Assembly: GCF_035046505.1 (NCBI RefSeq)
Contig: NC_089822.1
Span: 81,637,659 to 81,701,658, forward strand
Length of the DNA: 64,000 nt
Direction: 5' to 3'
Source of the DNA: Tiliqua scincoides
Lineage: Eukaryota; Chordata; Lepidosauria; Squamata; Scincidae
In this document: in pieces, positions 25,101 through 31,944 of the stretch
How the letters are laid out: every line of letters starts with the position of its first letter
How positions within the stretch are numbered: position 1 is the first letter of the stretch
Program-made: the position numbers and the translations under genes
The notes under the pieces: model-generated
Told to the model about the DNA's origin: nothing
What the model saw: only the letters and a program-made list of their open reading frames with translations
The model's database searches: none

Positions 25101-28100
25101 TCACAGAGAGGATTTGAAGGAAGGAATTTCCCCGTGGAGGCGAGGATGTAAAGCATGTATTTGTGAAGCTTGGAGCCATCTTTTGTAACTAAAGTGGGTC
25201 AAGCAAAACCCAGAGTCAATATGCGCTAAATCAAAATCTAACAGAAAATTCTATTTGGGACATACTGTTGTATCTGGTCTTTTTTGGTAACCAGAAGAAA
25301 ACACTTCACCTCTTTACATAATTAGCAAAAGCTTGCACCAAAAAGTCTATTTCCTATTCCTAATCTACCTCATGGTTTGTTTTGCAGAACAATTTGGAAA
25401 AGGTCACATTAGTCAAAGCCTATTTAGTTTCACAAGGCCGACTTCCTTTGCTGAGATGGAATGATGTGATTAGTGTGGCGGCCGCATACCCACAGAAAGA
25501 AATCATTGTTTGGATGATGCTGCACAGTTTCTACCATGCACGAATTGTGAGCCACGAAAACACAGGTAAGACCAAGACAGTGAGATATAAATTGGATAAG
25601 TGAATGAAGGAATGAATGAATAAGGGCGCAATCCTAACCCCTTCTGTCAGTGCTTTCCAGCTCTGGCATAGCGGTGCCAATGGGACATGTGCTGCATCCT
25701 GCAGTTGAGTGTCACTCACGGAGGCCTCCTCAAATTAAAGGAATGTTTGTTCCCTTACCTTGGAGCTGCATTGCCCTTATGTCGGTGCTGGAAAGCACTG
25801 AGATAAGGGGTTAGGATTACGCCCTAAGAGGATGTGTGGTATATAAAATCTCTACTCACTACTTTATCGCTAAAAGGGACCACTAGCCAAACTCTTTATG
25901 GCACATAAACTGTATAAGTTTGCTCTGTGTCAGTGTAAATCATACATGACAATATCATTCCTATTGATTAAGATCACTCCCCCCTCACCTTTTTAGATTA
26001 GTAGAGCGAAGATGTGCTTTTCTTTTGCCGTTATATTATGGCATCCATCACTGTGCTGTGGCTGTACTTATTCCAAATGTCTTTGCTGTTTCCTGGTTGA
26101 AAATAATGATGGTGCTGAAATTCAGAGTTGGGGCTGTGTGGATAGGTTTCAACAGCCTCCCTGCTGCAATACTGCTGCAATATTGAGGTGCAGTAGTTTC
26201 TTGTTGGGGTGGGGGAGGCAGAGGAATACAACATTTGTCGAAAGGACGAGGACAGTAGAAGATTTTAGACCTGTGACAGAGAGTGAAAGCTTATTGCTGG
26301 GGAAAAATTTGGCTGGGCACCATTTCTGGGTGTTGACACTTTTCTTTTTTGAGCATCCAAGGAGGAAGCAGAATGCTTGATAAAAGCCACAGAATACCTA
26401 ATATTGGGGAGCTTCTTTGTTCCCAGTTATGCTGTTTGAATCCTACCACAAGTCACCCCATTTGCCATGATAGCTACATGGATCCTCAATGTTCAGAGGT
26501 AGCATGACACAGAATATCAGTTACTGGGTAGCAATAATGGGAGAGGGATTCTCCCAACCTCATCTATTTTCACTGGAGACAAGCAGACAGTAGTGCCATT
26601 CAAAATGTGAAAAGCTCAAGCTGGAAACTGTGGCATTGTAGATTAACTGAAGTGGGGGAAGATGTCACATTATGGCTAAAGCGCTCAGAATTGTATATGT
26701 GTGTTTGCTTTTATAGGAGTCTTAAAGAGAATGGCGTGGCTCTTGGAACTGATGGGATATATCAGAAATGTTTCCTTAAAAACATCATCTATACAAGCTG
26801 TGTCTCCCAAAGAGGTACACGACAAGAAAATAATATGTGGCTTTCAGAACAGGAAAACATTTTAGCTTATGATTTATGCCCTTTCATTGGAACATGTGGA
26901 AATTTTTCCTTTTTAAAAGTTATCCTATTAGCTTTCATAACTAAAATGCCGATTAAAATATATCAAAGTGGTCTTTTGGAACACATGTTTAAAATCTGGA
27001 AGTGAACCATTTGGACTCTTTGCATGAAAGAACAGACATGGAGTCCAAAAGGAAAAATATCAGTTGAAATATATACATCTACTATAGTTTAAAAAAAGGG
27101 GGGGGGGTTGTGAGCACTTGGAAAGCCATCTGTGTATTTTGTTAATTACATTAGATGGTTTTTTTAAAAATATATATATACATACTTCTTGTCCTTTTAT
27201 ATTATTCTTGTTTGCTAAAAACAGTTACAACTAATCCATCTTAATTTGTTGCCAGTGCCCCCAAGGTAGCAGCTAGTCCTGAAATGGTGGTGGCTGCATT
27301 GTTTAGATTGTGATTTTACAGTCTTAACATAGCCACATTACTGAGAAGTGATATAGAATAGAATGTCCTACACAATAATACTGCTTAGCATTTAAGTAGT
27401 AGTGTGTTCAAAGTGCTTTATGCACATTACGTCAGGAATTCTTCCAGCAACCTGCTAAAATAATTCTCTACATTCCTTTTATCTCTGTATTACAGGGGTT
27501 TGTAGGGTGTATCTTGCCTAAACCACTTATTGAATTGGTGGCAGAATTCCTCATTTTTAACTCACTCTCTTATTCACTGTGCAACAGTAGCTGTACAGTA
27601 CAGTAGCGGAGGAGAGCCCCCACTTCTCACCCATGTGTGAGTCAGGGGGCTTTGTTGACTTTGAGCATTGTAAGTACCTTAAGCTAGCTACTGACTATCT
27701 AGATTTGTGTTAAGAAATGTATTTTTGTTTTGTCTTCAAGGTAACTTCAACCAGCATGCAAACATATCCAAGTTTAGTGCAGCAATCTTTTGGGAGGGGT
27801 TGTGGGCTGAGAATTTTCTATCTGGTGGCCATTACTTGAGTTGTTAGGGTATTAAACCTGCAGGAGGTTTTTCCAAGGTGGCACTCTCTGCCTGGTCCCT
27901 GTAGTCTGGGGTAGTGCACCGTAAGCAATCAAGGTTTCTTCCTCCATTCAGCTGCTGGTCTAGTAAAGGAACGTGTGCAGACTAACCTCTAGGTGCTATT
28001 GCCTTTGGTCAGCTGGTCTTCTCCCAGGAGTCCCTTTCTCTGACAGGTCTGATCATCTGAACTCAGTGATTATAAATTGTTGCAGGGGTTTTAGAGTTCT

Positions 28101-31100
28101 CTCCAGACTTAGCTGAGCTCGTTAGCAAAATGTGCACTTGTTTCCTTTTCAGGCTCTTAACTTCCTGTTGTGGATCTTTGCTTGTTCTGTCGTTGCCTGG
28201 GCTGACCATGCTGCACCGCTGCTGCTTGGTCTCAGTGCCGACTGGTCTCCCTGGGAAGAGCAAGATTCATCATCAGTATTGTCTGTAAATCATCTGGGCA
28301 AGTGTCCAGTCAATAACCTGGCTATCCAAGAGACCCTCACCCTTCTTCCAAGTAGCTTACAAAGTCTGTTAGCTAAAGAGCCTTGGAAAGAACAAATACA
28401 AAAGGTATGTAATGATGTTCTAGTAATGCAGTATTTTTCAAACTGTGAGTCGGGACCCACTGGGTGGGTCACAAGCCAATTTCAGGTGGGTCCCCATTCA
28501 TTTAAATATTTTATTTTTAGTATATTAGACTTGATGCTACCATAGTATGCGAGTGTTTTTGGGGAAATGTTAGACCTGTACTTTTAACAAGCTACTATGT
28601 ATATTCTTTTAACAATTATAGTAAATTTGTTTATTTATTTATAGAATTTATATCCTGCCTTTCTGCCCGGTAAAGGGCACTTAAGGCGGTTTACAAAAGA
28701 AATCGTATAAAAACATAAAATATATAAATATGTATAAAACTAAAACATTTAAAAACAATCAAACACAATAAAACCTGAACCCAAAATTAAAATAATTTAA
28801 AAAAAAAAATCCATGCCCCCTTGTGTCAGCATTAAATGGGACTTACTCCTGGGTAAGTGTTGGTAGGATTGCAGTCTATGATTGTTTTTTCCTGCTTGAT
28901 GATGTCATTTCTGGTCATGACATCACTTCTGGTGAGTCCTGACAAATTTTCATTCAAAAGTGGGTCCTGGTGCAAAATGTGTGAGAACCACTGTAGTAAT
29001 GGATTCTATAACATACTGAGAATTTCTAACATTTACTGAACTTGTACTGAGTCTCATGTATTTATTGGCTTATGGTGGGTGGGTTATTTAATATATTTTT
29101 TATGTTTAGCTATTGGATCATTTACAGACAGAGAGGTTAAATGTGCGAAGTGGGAGGGGGCTGACATGTACTATGTCATTATCATTGCAGCCCCATTTCC
29201 AGCAGAAGTCATCTGGAGAAGCAACAAGTTCTTTGCCTCCCCCCCCCCACCACCACCAGTAATGAAATAGTGTACATTGAAATCGTATGCATTGGGGAGT
29301 GAAATCATTTCAGGCATACTGAAGCAGAAAAAGGTTTAAGCTCTTCCTTCTTTCCCTAGCTGCTTCTCAATTCCCAACTGTTTCCACCATTTTATTGAGT
29401 TATTATTGGCTTGTAACATTTAGTTTGGGCTTCAAATTTGAACAGAGCTGAAAGTGCTGGTTTTTTATTTCCTCAGTAGATTGGCTAAATGCAATTGATG
29501 TATGATGATCCGGAATTGTTTACTGATACCTTAACTTTTAATTTATTCCTAGTTTATTGACTGGCTGTGCAGCATAATGGAAAGCTCAAATGAAGTGCTG
29601 TCCCAGTCTTCTAGAGATCTTCTGAGAGGTATTATATAGTTATTAGGTTCTTTCAATATGATTAAGGACCAGGACTATGTTAGTTTCTAAACAAAACACA
29701 TTTATGAAAGGACAAATACAGGTTTGCTGTGAGGAAACACCCCTCCCCCATCTCAAAACAAGTATCTCCTATCTTATATACTCTGCAGTTTCAGCCAGCT
29801 GGTACAATGTTTTACTTGCCATGTTGGCATTATAGTTTACTCTTCAATTGTTTTAAGTCCTGGATTTTGCTACAGCCCCCCCCCCCCCCCAGTCTTACTC
29901 AAATTAAGTCTAATTGGTCTCGGCGGAACACATTTCTGACCCAATGGTTGAAAGTTCTAAGGAATTTTCAGGTGCCATGAATTTGGTCCCGGTTGTCTAA
30001 TGTCCCAGTCCTATCCGTCTCCCCTGTTGGGGTAGCTAGCATTTGTTTGTGCACACCCCAATGAACACTCGAGACAACTTGAGCTGGGAGAAAGGGCCAC
30101 TTTATTACCAAGTAATATATTATAGGAGAGGCAGAGAGAGACCTGCAGATGCAGGGGCAGCAGAGGCCGGACCCTCGGAAGGCACCAGAATCGTATCTGT
30201 CCCCCAGGTTGGGCATGCACCCGACTCCAAGCCAGGTCCCATTACAGGCGGCGCAGCTTATCCAGGTCTTCACCCCATGCAGGGGTGAGGCAGCCGGACT
30301 GCAGGCAATGACACCTTGAGTTGCCGAGCCTCTGAGGTGGCCCTGCAGTCCTGGTCAGGGCCGCGTCCCAGCCCTCCTGCTGCTGGGCTCCTGAGGACTG
30401 AAAGTGGGTTCTGCCCTGCCTAAGCCACCTGAAGGTGCACCCCAAAGTCCAGTTCATGCACCACCTGCCATAAAGTGACCAAGGATAGTAGGAAAGGGGA
30501 ACCCGTTGACCCCTGGCAGTCTGGGATAGGCGAAAAAACTGCCTACCACCAGCCAATCTTGGCAGATAGCAAAAAATTCCTACCCGGTCCCAAATGGTGA
30601 CCAGTGAAAACTCAGACTGCTCTAGGGACGGGTGGGTGGGTGTCAGCACCGTGCCCACGTGCAAAAGTGGGCCGGGTGCTGGTGCCCTAAGAACCCTCTG
30701 GGCCCGCCCAGCTCCCAGTCCCTGTCCAATCCCCTTTCAGGGGAAGAGGCTCTTGTGTTCCCGGCCAGCCAAACAAAGCTCTGATCCCGCTTCATACTTT
30801 GCGGGATCGGCATACACTGGTGGAAGTTGCTTTATAGCTGTTGTAAAACAGCCTCCATTGACAAGTGCAGCAGACCCACCAGCGAGGAAGCCACAGTGGC
30901 CTCCCACATGCTGGTGGGCCCATGGACATGCCCCAGAGCAGGTAAGCCTGTGCAGGGGTTTGGAGGGAGGCAAGGATTGAACAGGGGAGACGGTGGATGG
31001 AATGAGGCAGTGACGGCAGCGGGCCTGATCCACTTGCATGTAGCAACATATCAATTAAACTGATGCAGGTCCAAGTTGCCCCATAGCAGCTGCTGGGGTT

Positions 31101-31944
31101 TACCCGGGAGAAGGGGATAAATGTCCTCTTACTCCAAGGAGACCCCAAGCAGCCGAAAATCCCCTGGGATGCAGAGGAAGCTGTGCCAGTACTGCTGCAT
31201 CGCCACATGGAGATTTAGTTAGGATTGGGCTGTAAGTTCTCTGATGGAGAAGATCTATCTTAATTTTATAGTTTGCTCTTTAATGTAGATAGTTGCTTTT
31301 GGGAAAAAAATTGAGAAACTTAAACAGATTAGGATTACTTTCTGGAACACCAGTATTGTTTAGTGTTGGAGCTTGATCCATAACTGATGTCAGGTATTCA
31401 GATGCCCATCATGGTTAACTTGCTTCCTGAAGTGCAGTGAAATCGACACATTCTACTAAGCAATGTACACCAGCTTCCATCAGAAAGGCAGCTGACCTAT
31501 TATGACTCGGTTAGCTCTGCTTTCACCTGCGATGGAAACTGGCTGCTTGTAACCTGCATGCCCTCTTAGGATTCCAGGTCTATGACCCAAAGCAGCTTGA
31601 TTTGCACTGATGGGTCTTTTTTGAAGTTGCATGTGAGTCTCTAAGTTTTGAGGGTTGGCAAAAGAGGAATGTATTGTTGTTTTCCGTGTTGCTACCATCA
31701 TTTCCATGCTCTTATCACAGTGGTGTTTCACTGAAGACGTTGCATGCTGCTCTACAGTGTCTGAATGAAACTGTTTCGGGTTGTACATCCACGTGCACTT
31801 AAACGTTATTGTGGAGGCGTTTCTCATCCCAGTATTGACTAATACTATCAAATGTTGTTTGTTTTCTCAGCTTCACTGTTGGCCCTGAGGGCTCTCCCAG
31901 AGTTCAAGAAGAAAGCAGTATGGACAAAGGCCTATGGCTGGTAG
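4041..31944 (+). CDS. FOCAD: FOCAD (focadhesin), last 16 coding exons, C-terminal 665 residues
   Basis: This is the 3' part of the gene for focadhesin, a roughly 1,800-residue protein in mammals; the first two thirds lie left of the window. Sixteen exons (4041-4188, 4341-4460, 6636-6758, 8010-8087, 10514-10585, 12037-12139, 12989-13069, 14100-14228, 15607-15722, 19244-19504, 23482-23571, 25388-25565, 26717-26814, 28153-28404, 29553-29628, 31871-31944) join in phase with AG/GT borders and total 1,999 coding bases with the stop. The product matches the vertebrate protein through its C-terminal focadhesin (formerly DUF3028) region and ends in the conserved KKKAVWTKAYGW. Known role: focal-adhesion-associated and cytoplasmic, supporting the SKI mRNA-decay complex. 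It has no signal peptide or obvious catalytic motif. No exon is frameshifted or missing, so the gene looks functional. Family identity is very secure; exon numbering from the start is unknown. Confidence 0.96.
4341..4460 (+). CDS. FOCAD: FOCAD exon, 15th from last
   Basis: Forty in-frame codons lie between CTTTACCCAG and a slightly weak donor GTTGTA. The product begins VLAYSVACACVSAFSA and ends KLVETNQQ. It follows the previous exon after a short 152-base intron. Confidence 0.94.
4569..5036. mobile_element. Non-autonomous hAT element with foldback interior
   Basis: Ends CAGTGTTTCCCAAAC and GTTTGGGAACCACTG are inverted and flanked by a perfect 8-base duplication GTTTAGAA (4561-4568 and 5037-5044). 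The interior also folds: CTTACCTGCAGTC near 4669 pairs with sequence around 4868-4891, and the AGACTTTTGCAGGCA arm at 4816 pairs with TGCCTGCAAAAGTCT at 4729-4743. Confidence 0.85.
5045..6229. other. FOCAD intron, no gene
   Basis: A T-run then G-run lies at 5347-5368. The rest is unassigned intron. Confidence 0.45.
6235..6540 (-). mobile_element. CR1 LINE 3' fragment
   Basis: The plus strand reads AGAGTTGGAAATGACCTTAG followed by TTCAATCCCCTGCTCAATGC, the antisense of the CR1 3' region common in sauropsids. It is diverged and truncated. Confidence 0.6.
6636..6758 (+). CDS. FOCAD: FOCAD exon, 14th from last
   Basis: Forty-one codons in phase 0 between TTGCAG and GTAGGG. The segment FALALGSIVHGLSVSGHGKA is among the best conserved parts of the protein. 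Confidence 0.95.
7154..7303 (-). mobile_element. 5S-rRNA-derived SINE, copy 1
   Basis: The minus strand carries a 5S rRNA-like body with the internal promoter boxes (AGCTAAGC and GGATGGGAGACCGCCTGG) and ends in the tail ATACCATAGTCTTTCGAGAC then TGAAGGTTGCCAACC. The same tail follows two other copies. No clear target duplication is seen around this copy. Confidence 0.8.
7380..7710. mobile_element. Non-autonomous hAT element (CAGGGGTGTC family)
   Basis: Ends CAGGGGTGTCAAAC and TTTGACACCCCTG are inverted; flanks ATCTAACC and GTCTAACC match at 7 of 8. Inner blocks such as TTAATGATGTCACTT are shared with the copies at 52308 and 62253. Confidence 0.8.
8010..8087 (+). CDS. FOCAD: FOCAD exon, 13th from last
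   Basis: Twenty-six codons in phase 0 between ATTTCAG and GTAGAC. The product reads GAPTMERLAAVNGLVSMVGS and continues to the donor. A 5'-truncated LINE starts about 320 bases downstream in the intron. Confidence 0.94.
8353..8403. repeat. ATT/AT microsatellite
   Basis: TTATTA units pass into an AT-rich alternating run, ending where the LINE at 8404 begins. Confidence 0.85.
8404..9682 (+). mobile_element. CR1/L2-clade LINE, 5'-truncated, copy A
   Basis: It starts inside the reverse transcriptase (LDFQKAFDTVPHQRL region) and runs to the 3' tail TTCTTATGTTCTTATGTT. An open frame from 8516 to 9487 covers the rest of the reverse transcriptase and the C-terminal domain, with SGVPQGSVLGPVLFNLFIND intact. 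The active-site box reads FADN instead of FADD, so even this part could not be an active polymerase. High similarity to the copy at 16311 shows recent activity of the family. Confidence 0.9.
9683..10513. other. FOCAD intron, nothing recognised
   Basis: Unassigned intron between the LINE and the next exon. Confidence 0.4.
10514..10585 (+). CDS. FOCAD: FOCAD exon, 12th from last
   Basis: Twenty-four codons, LKSEAILSSQFQ through VIRTLSQ, between CTCTTAG and a GTGAGG donor. Phase 0 on both sides. Confidence 0.94.
10868..11159. mobile_element. Foldback hAT MITE
   Basis: Ends CAGTGTTTCTTAACC and GGTTGGGAACAGCTG are inverted. Flanks CTGTGTAG and CTGTATAG match at 7 of 8. Most of its length folds: TTAAGAAGGATAGC pairs with GCTATCCTTCTTAA, and CAGCACTTCCAG with CTGGAAGTGCTG. 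Confidence 0.8.
12037..12139 (+). CDS. FOCAD: FOCAD exon, 11th from last
   Basis: Starts IISFSGVIGLQTNAAWLLGH after CTACAG and ends one base into a codon before GTAAGC. The GVIGLQ and AWLLGHLHLS motifs are conserved in the family. Confidence 0.95.
12232..12260. repeat. T-run followed by G-run
   Basis: About 16 T then 13 G. Similar T-then-G junctions occur at 5347-5368 and, on the other strand, at 3909-3929. Confidence 0.85.
12430..12540. repeat. Fragment of a dispersed sauropsid repeat
   Basis: GGTAGCTGTGTTAGTCT followed by GCAGACTAATATTTATTTC and ATCAGACG resembles a common reptile repeat ending in a 'tag-ccgtgttagtct' block. The family is not named. Confidence 0.35.
12989..13069 (+). CDS. 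FOCAD: FOCAD exon, 10th from last
   Basis: Eighty-one bases, phase 1 in and phase 1 out, after CTTCACAG and before GTAATG. It encodes PPDFSYLPEKSFLRATIDF and the following ESGKK. Confidence 0.94.
13070..14099. other. FOCAD intron, nothing recognised
   Basis: I see no gene or clear repeat. Confidence 0.4.
14100..14228 (+). CDS. FOCAD: FOCAD exon, 9th from last
   Basis: 129 bases, phase 1 to phase 1, between TTTTAG and GTAAGT. It contains the conserved GESYQYPPLNWASVLSPLMR segment. Confidence 0.96.
14229..15606. other. FOCAD intron with a weak SINE/LINE tail fragment
   Basis: AAAACCACCTTTCTCA and TTCAAGGTGGTTTACGTAGG near 14600-14660 resemble the conserved end of squamate SINE/LINE families. 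The rest is unassigned; the open frame at 14680-15111 has no coding signature. Confidence 0.4.
15607..15722 (+). CDS. FOCAD: FOCAD exon, 8th from last
   Basis: 116 bases between TTTTAG and the donor GTATGT. It encodes EEIQQLCIEVAVTQAQSSQN followed by a WVAPPL motif and ends in phase 0. Confidence 0.95.
16184..16259. mobile_element. Tiny palindromic MITE, copy 1
   Basis: About 75 bases with inverted ends (CCATTTTTGCC and GGGCAGAAATG) and TTGTGTATATGCAACA inside, next to TTAA on the right. It is the reverse of the copy at 40562. TTAA suggests a piggyBac origin. Confidence 0.45.
16311..18729 (-). mobile_element. CR1/L2-clade LINE, long 5'-truncated, copy B
   Basis: The minus strand has an open frame of 752 codons (18763-16505) covering the linker after the endonuclease, the full reverse transcriptase and the C-terminal domain. 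Motifs seen are NKSPGPDGIHP, YRPVSLTS, IIYLDFQKAFDTVPH, SGVPQGSVLGPVLFNLFIND and the intact FADD active site. The endonuclease is missing. The 3' tail TTCTTATGTTCTTATGTT is on the left. The first dozen codons of the frame come from the hAT element at 18730; LINE sequence resumes past it at about 19186-19215. The uninterrupted frame points to a young insertion. Confidence 0.92.
18730..19177. mobile_element. Non-autonomous hAT element nested in LINE copy B
   Basis: Ends CAGGAGTGTCC and GGCACCCCTG are inverted, flanked by a perfect 8-base duplication ATCTAGAA (18722-18729 and 19178-19185). It is the same family as the element at 42188, sharing TTACATAAATGAATATATTA and the AGGCCTTGCACAAAGCAAGG block. 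Confidence 0.9.
19186..19215 (-). mobile_element. Remaining 5' piece of LINE copy B
   Basis: Past the hAT duplication the LINE frame can be read on as SSPICDILDKSLN, so the LINE probably reaches close to the FOCAD acceptor. The end point is approximate. Confidence 0.45.
19244..19504 (+). CDS. FOCAD: FOCAD exon, 7th from last (longest seen)
   Basis: Eighty-seven codons in phase 0, from VQTKKYLFTSLPVWVKY to LLPNEIR, before the donor GTAAGA. The acceptor has a pyrimidine run of about 22 bases. Immediately upstream is a LINE carrying a nested hAT element, so very little original intron remains next to this exon. Confidence 0.95.
19660..20974. mobile_element. DNA element with 'agatactc' ends, interrupted
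   Basis: Ends TACCGTAGATACTCACCTATA and its inverted mate near 20945-20973 frame a non-coding body. The body is repeated in part at 22575-23118. A hAT element sits inside at 20177. It has no transposase and the superfamily is not assigned. Confidence 0.6.
20177..20676. mobile_element. hAT element nested in the 19660 element
   Basis: Ends CAGTGGTTCCCAACC and GGCTGGGAACCACTG are inverted. The related copy at 22780-22800 lacks it and reads straight through as GGTTCCACTGGTATG, which is a paralogous empty site. Confidence 0.8.
21550..21660. repeat. Short dispersed repeat (ACAAAGCGGTTTACAG family)
   Basis: TATATACCACTTTTCAACGA followed by ACAAAGCGGTTTACAGAGAA is shared with the longer copy at 44325. 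It is probably a LINE or SINE 3' end. Confidence 0.5.
22196..22522. mobile_element. Non-autonomous hAT element, old
   Basis: Starts CAGTGGTTCCCAAAC and ends ACAAACACTG, with GACCCACGTTTTAGAATGAG inside as in the 46490 and 63023 copies. Flanks do not match. Confidence 0.55.
22575..23118. mobile_element. Second, partial copy of the 19660 DNA element
   Basis: Two long blocks match the element at 19660: one near 22575-22790 and one near 22790-23110, ending GACTTATCTGTGAGATCGAC. The left terminal repeat is missing. Confidence 0.6.
23482..23571 (+). CDS. FOCAD: FOCAD exon, 6th from last
   Basis: Thirty codons in phase 0 after TTGTTCAG, reading QNEVKMYIDTAKCLSEMADT and on to ISK before GTAATG. A hAT element begins 29 bases after the exon. 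Confidence 0.94.
23600..24301. mobile_element. Non-autonomous hAT element carrying a palindromic insert
   Basis: Begins CAGGATCTCCAAAC and ends GTTTGGAGACCTCA, flanked by a perfect 8-base duplication ATCTTGAG (23592-23599 and 24302-24309). It holds a long inverted repeat at 23982-24165. Confidence 0.8.
23982..24165. repeat. Long inverted repeat (about 68-base arms)
   Basis: The left arm (23982-24050, starting AGAGGTGCTGAATG) and the right arm (about 24098-24165, ending CATTCAGCACCTCT) are near-perfect complements around a roughly 50-base loop. It looks like a MITE that jumped into the hAT element. Confidence 0.8.
24945..25000 (+). repeat. SINE/LINE tail with (GAT)n
   Basis: CCCTTCGGGGAGAAAGGCGG followed by TGTAAAAATAAA and GAT units, the typical end of a squamate SINE. 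Confidence 0.55.
25388..25565 (+). CDS. FOCAD: FOCAD exon, 5th from last
   Basis: 178 bases after TTTGCAG, ending one base into a codon before GTAAGA. It encodes VKAYLVSQGRLPLLRWND and the conserved ARIVSHENT. A 201-base MITE lies 58 bases downstream. Confidence 0.95.
25624..25824. mobile_element. Harbinger-like MITE
   Basis: Ends GGGCGCAATCCTAACCCCTT and AAGGGGTTAGGATTACGCCC are inverted, continued inward by GTGCTTTCCAGC and GCTGGAAAGCAC. The flanks are a 3-base TAA duplication, which fits PIF/Harbinger. A diverged relative is at about 56938-57118. Confidence 0.8.
25828..26716. other. FOCAD intron, nothing recognised
   Basis: Open frames here lack homology and splice context. Confidence 0.4.
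26717..26814 (+). CDS. FOCAD: FOCAD exon, 4th from last
   Basis: Ninety-eight bases, phase 1 in and phase 0 out, after TTTTATAG and before GTACAC. It encodes VLKRMAWLLELMGYIRNVSL, a highly conserved stretch. Confidence 0.95.
26815..28152. other. FOCAD intron with an old MIR/L2-like fragment
   Basis: Around 27400-27490 GTTCAAAGTGCTTTATGCAC is followed by CAGCAACCTG and TACAGG, as in old MIR/L2 ends. The rest is unassigned. Confidence 0.4.
28153..28404 (+). CDS. FOCAD: FOCAD exon, 3rd from last
   Basis: Eighty-four codons in phase 0 after CTTTTCAG. It contains VVAWADHAAPLLLGLSADW and ends EPWKEQIQK before GTATGT. A hAT element starts 24 bases after the exon, leaving the donor itself intact. 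Confidence 0.96.
28429..28993. mobile_element. hAT element just downstream of a FOCAD splice donor
   Basis: Starts CAGTATTTTTCAAACTGTGA and ends TGTGTGAGAACCACTG, flanked by a perfect 8-base duplication TAGTAATG (28421-28428 and 28994-29001). A separate SINE/LINE-like end (TTTATATCCTGCCTTTCTGC, AGGCGGTTTACAAA) lies inside at about 28630-28800. Confidence 0.85.
29002..29552. other. FOCAD intron, nothing recognised
   Basis: A C-run at 29240-29250 is the only marked tract. Confidence 0.4.
29553..29628 (+). CDS. FOCAD: FOCAD exon, penultimate
   Basis: Seventy-six bases after ATTCCTAG, encoding FIDWLCSIMESSNEVLSQSS and RDLLR, ending one base into a codon before GTATTA. Confidence 0.94.
29985..31022. 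other. GC-rich unclassified interspersed sequence
   Basis: This block is much richer in G+C than the flanking intron and has no intact gene. The part around 30000-30130 has the look of an LTR end, so an old broken LTR-type element is possible but unproven. The minus-strand open frames here show no known domain. Confidence 0.3.
31023..31231. mobile_element. Harbinger-like MITE
   Basis: Begins GGGCCTGATCC and ends GGATTGGGCT, resembling the ends of the element at 39142. Inner sequence (AAGTTGCCCCATAGCAGCTG, ATGTCCTCTTAC) is also found diverged at 45115-45340. Confidence 0.5.
31871..31944 (+). CDS. FOCAD: FOCAD last coding exon and stop
   Basis: Follows TTTTCTCAG and encodes ASLLALRALPEFKKKAVWTK then AYGW and a TAG stop. 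The final residues are nearly the same in mammals. The 3' UTR follows; ATTAAA at 32266-32271 and AATAAA at 34318-34323 are possible poly(A) signals, but neither can be proved from sequence alone. Confidence 0.95.
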
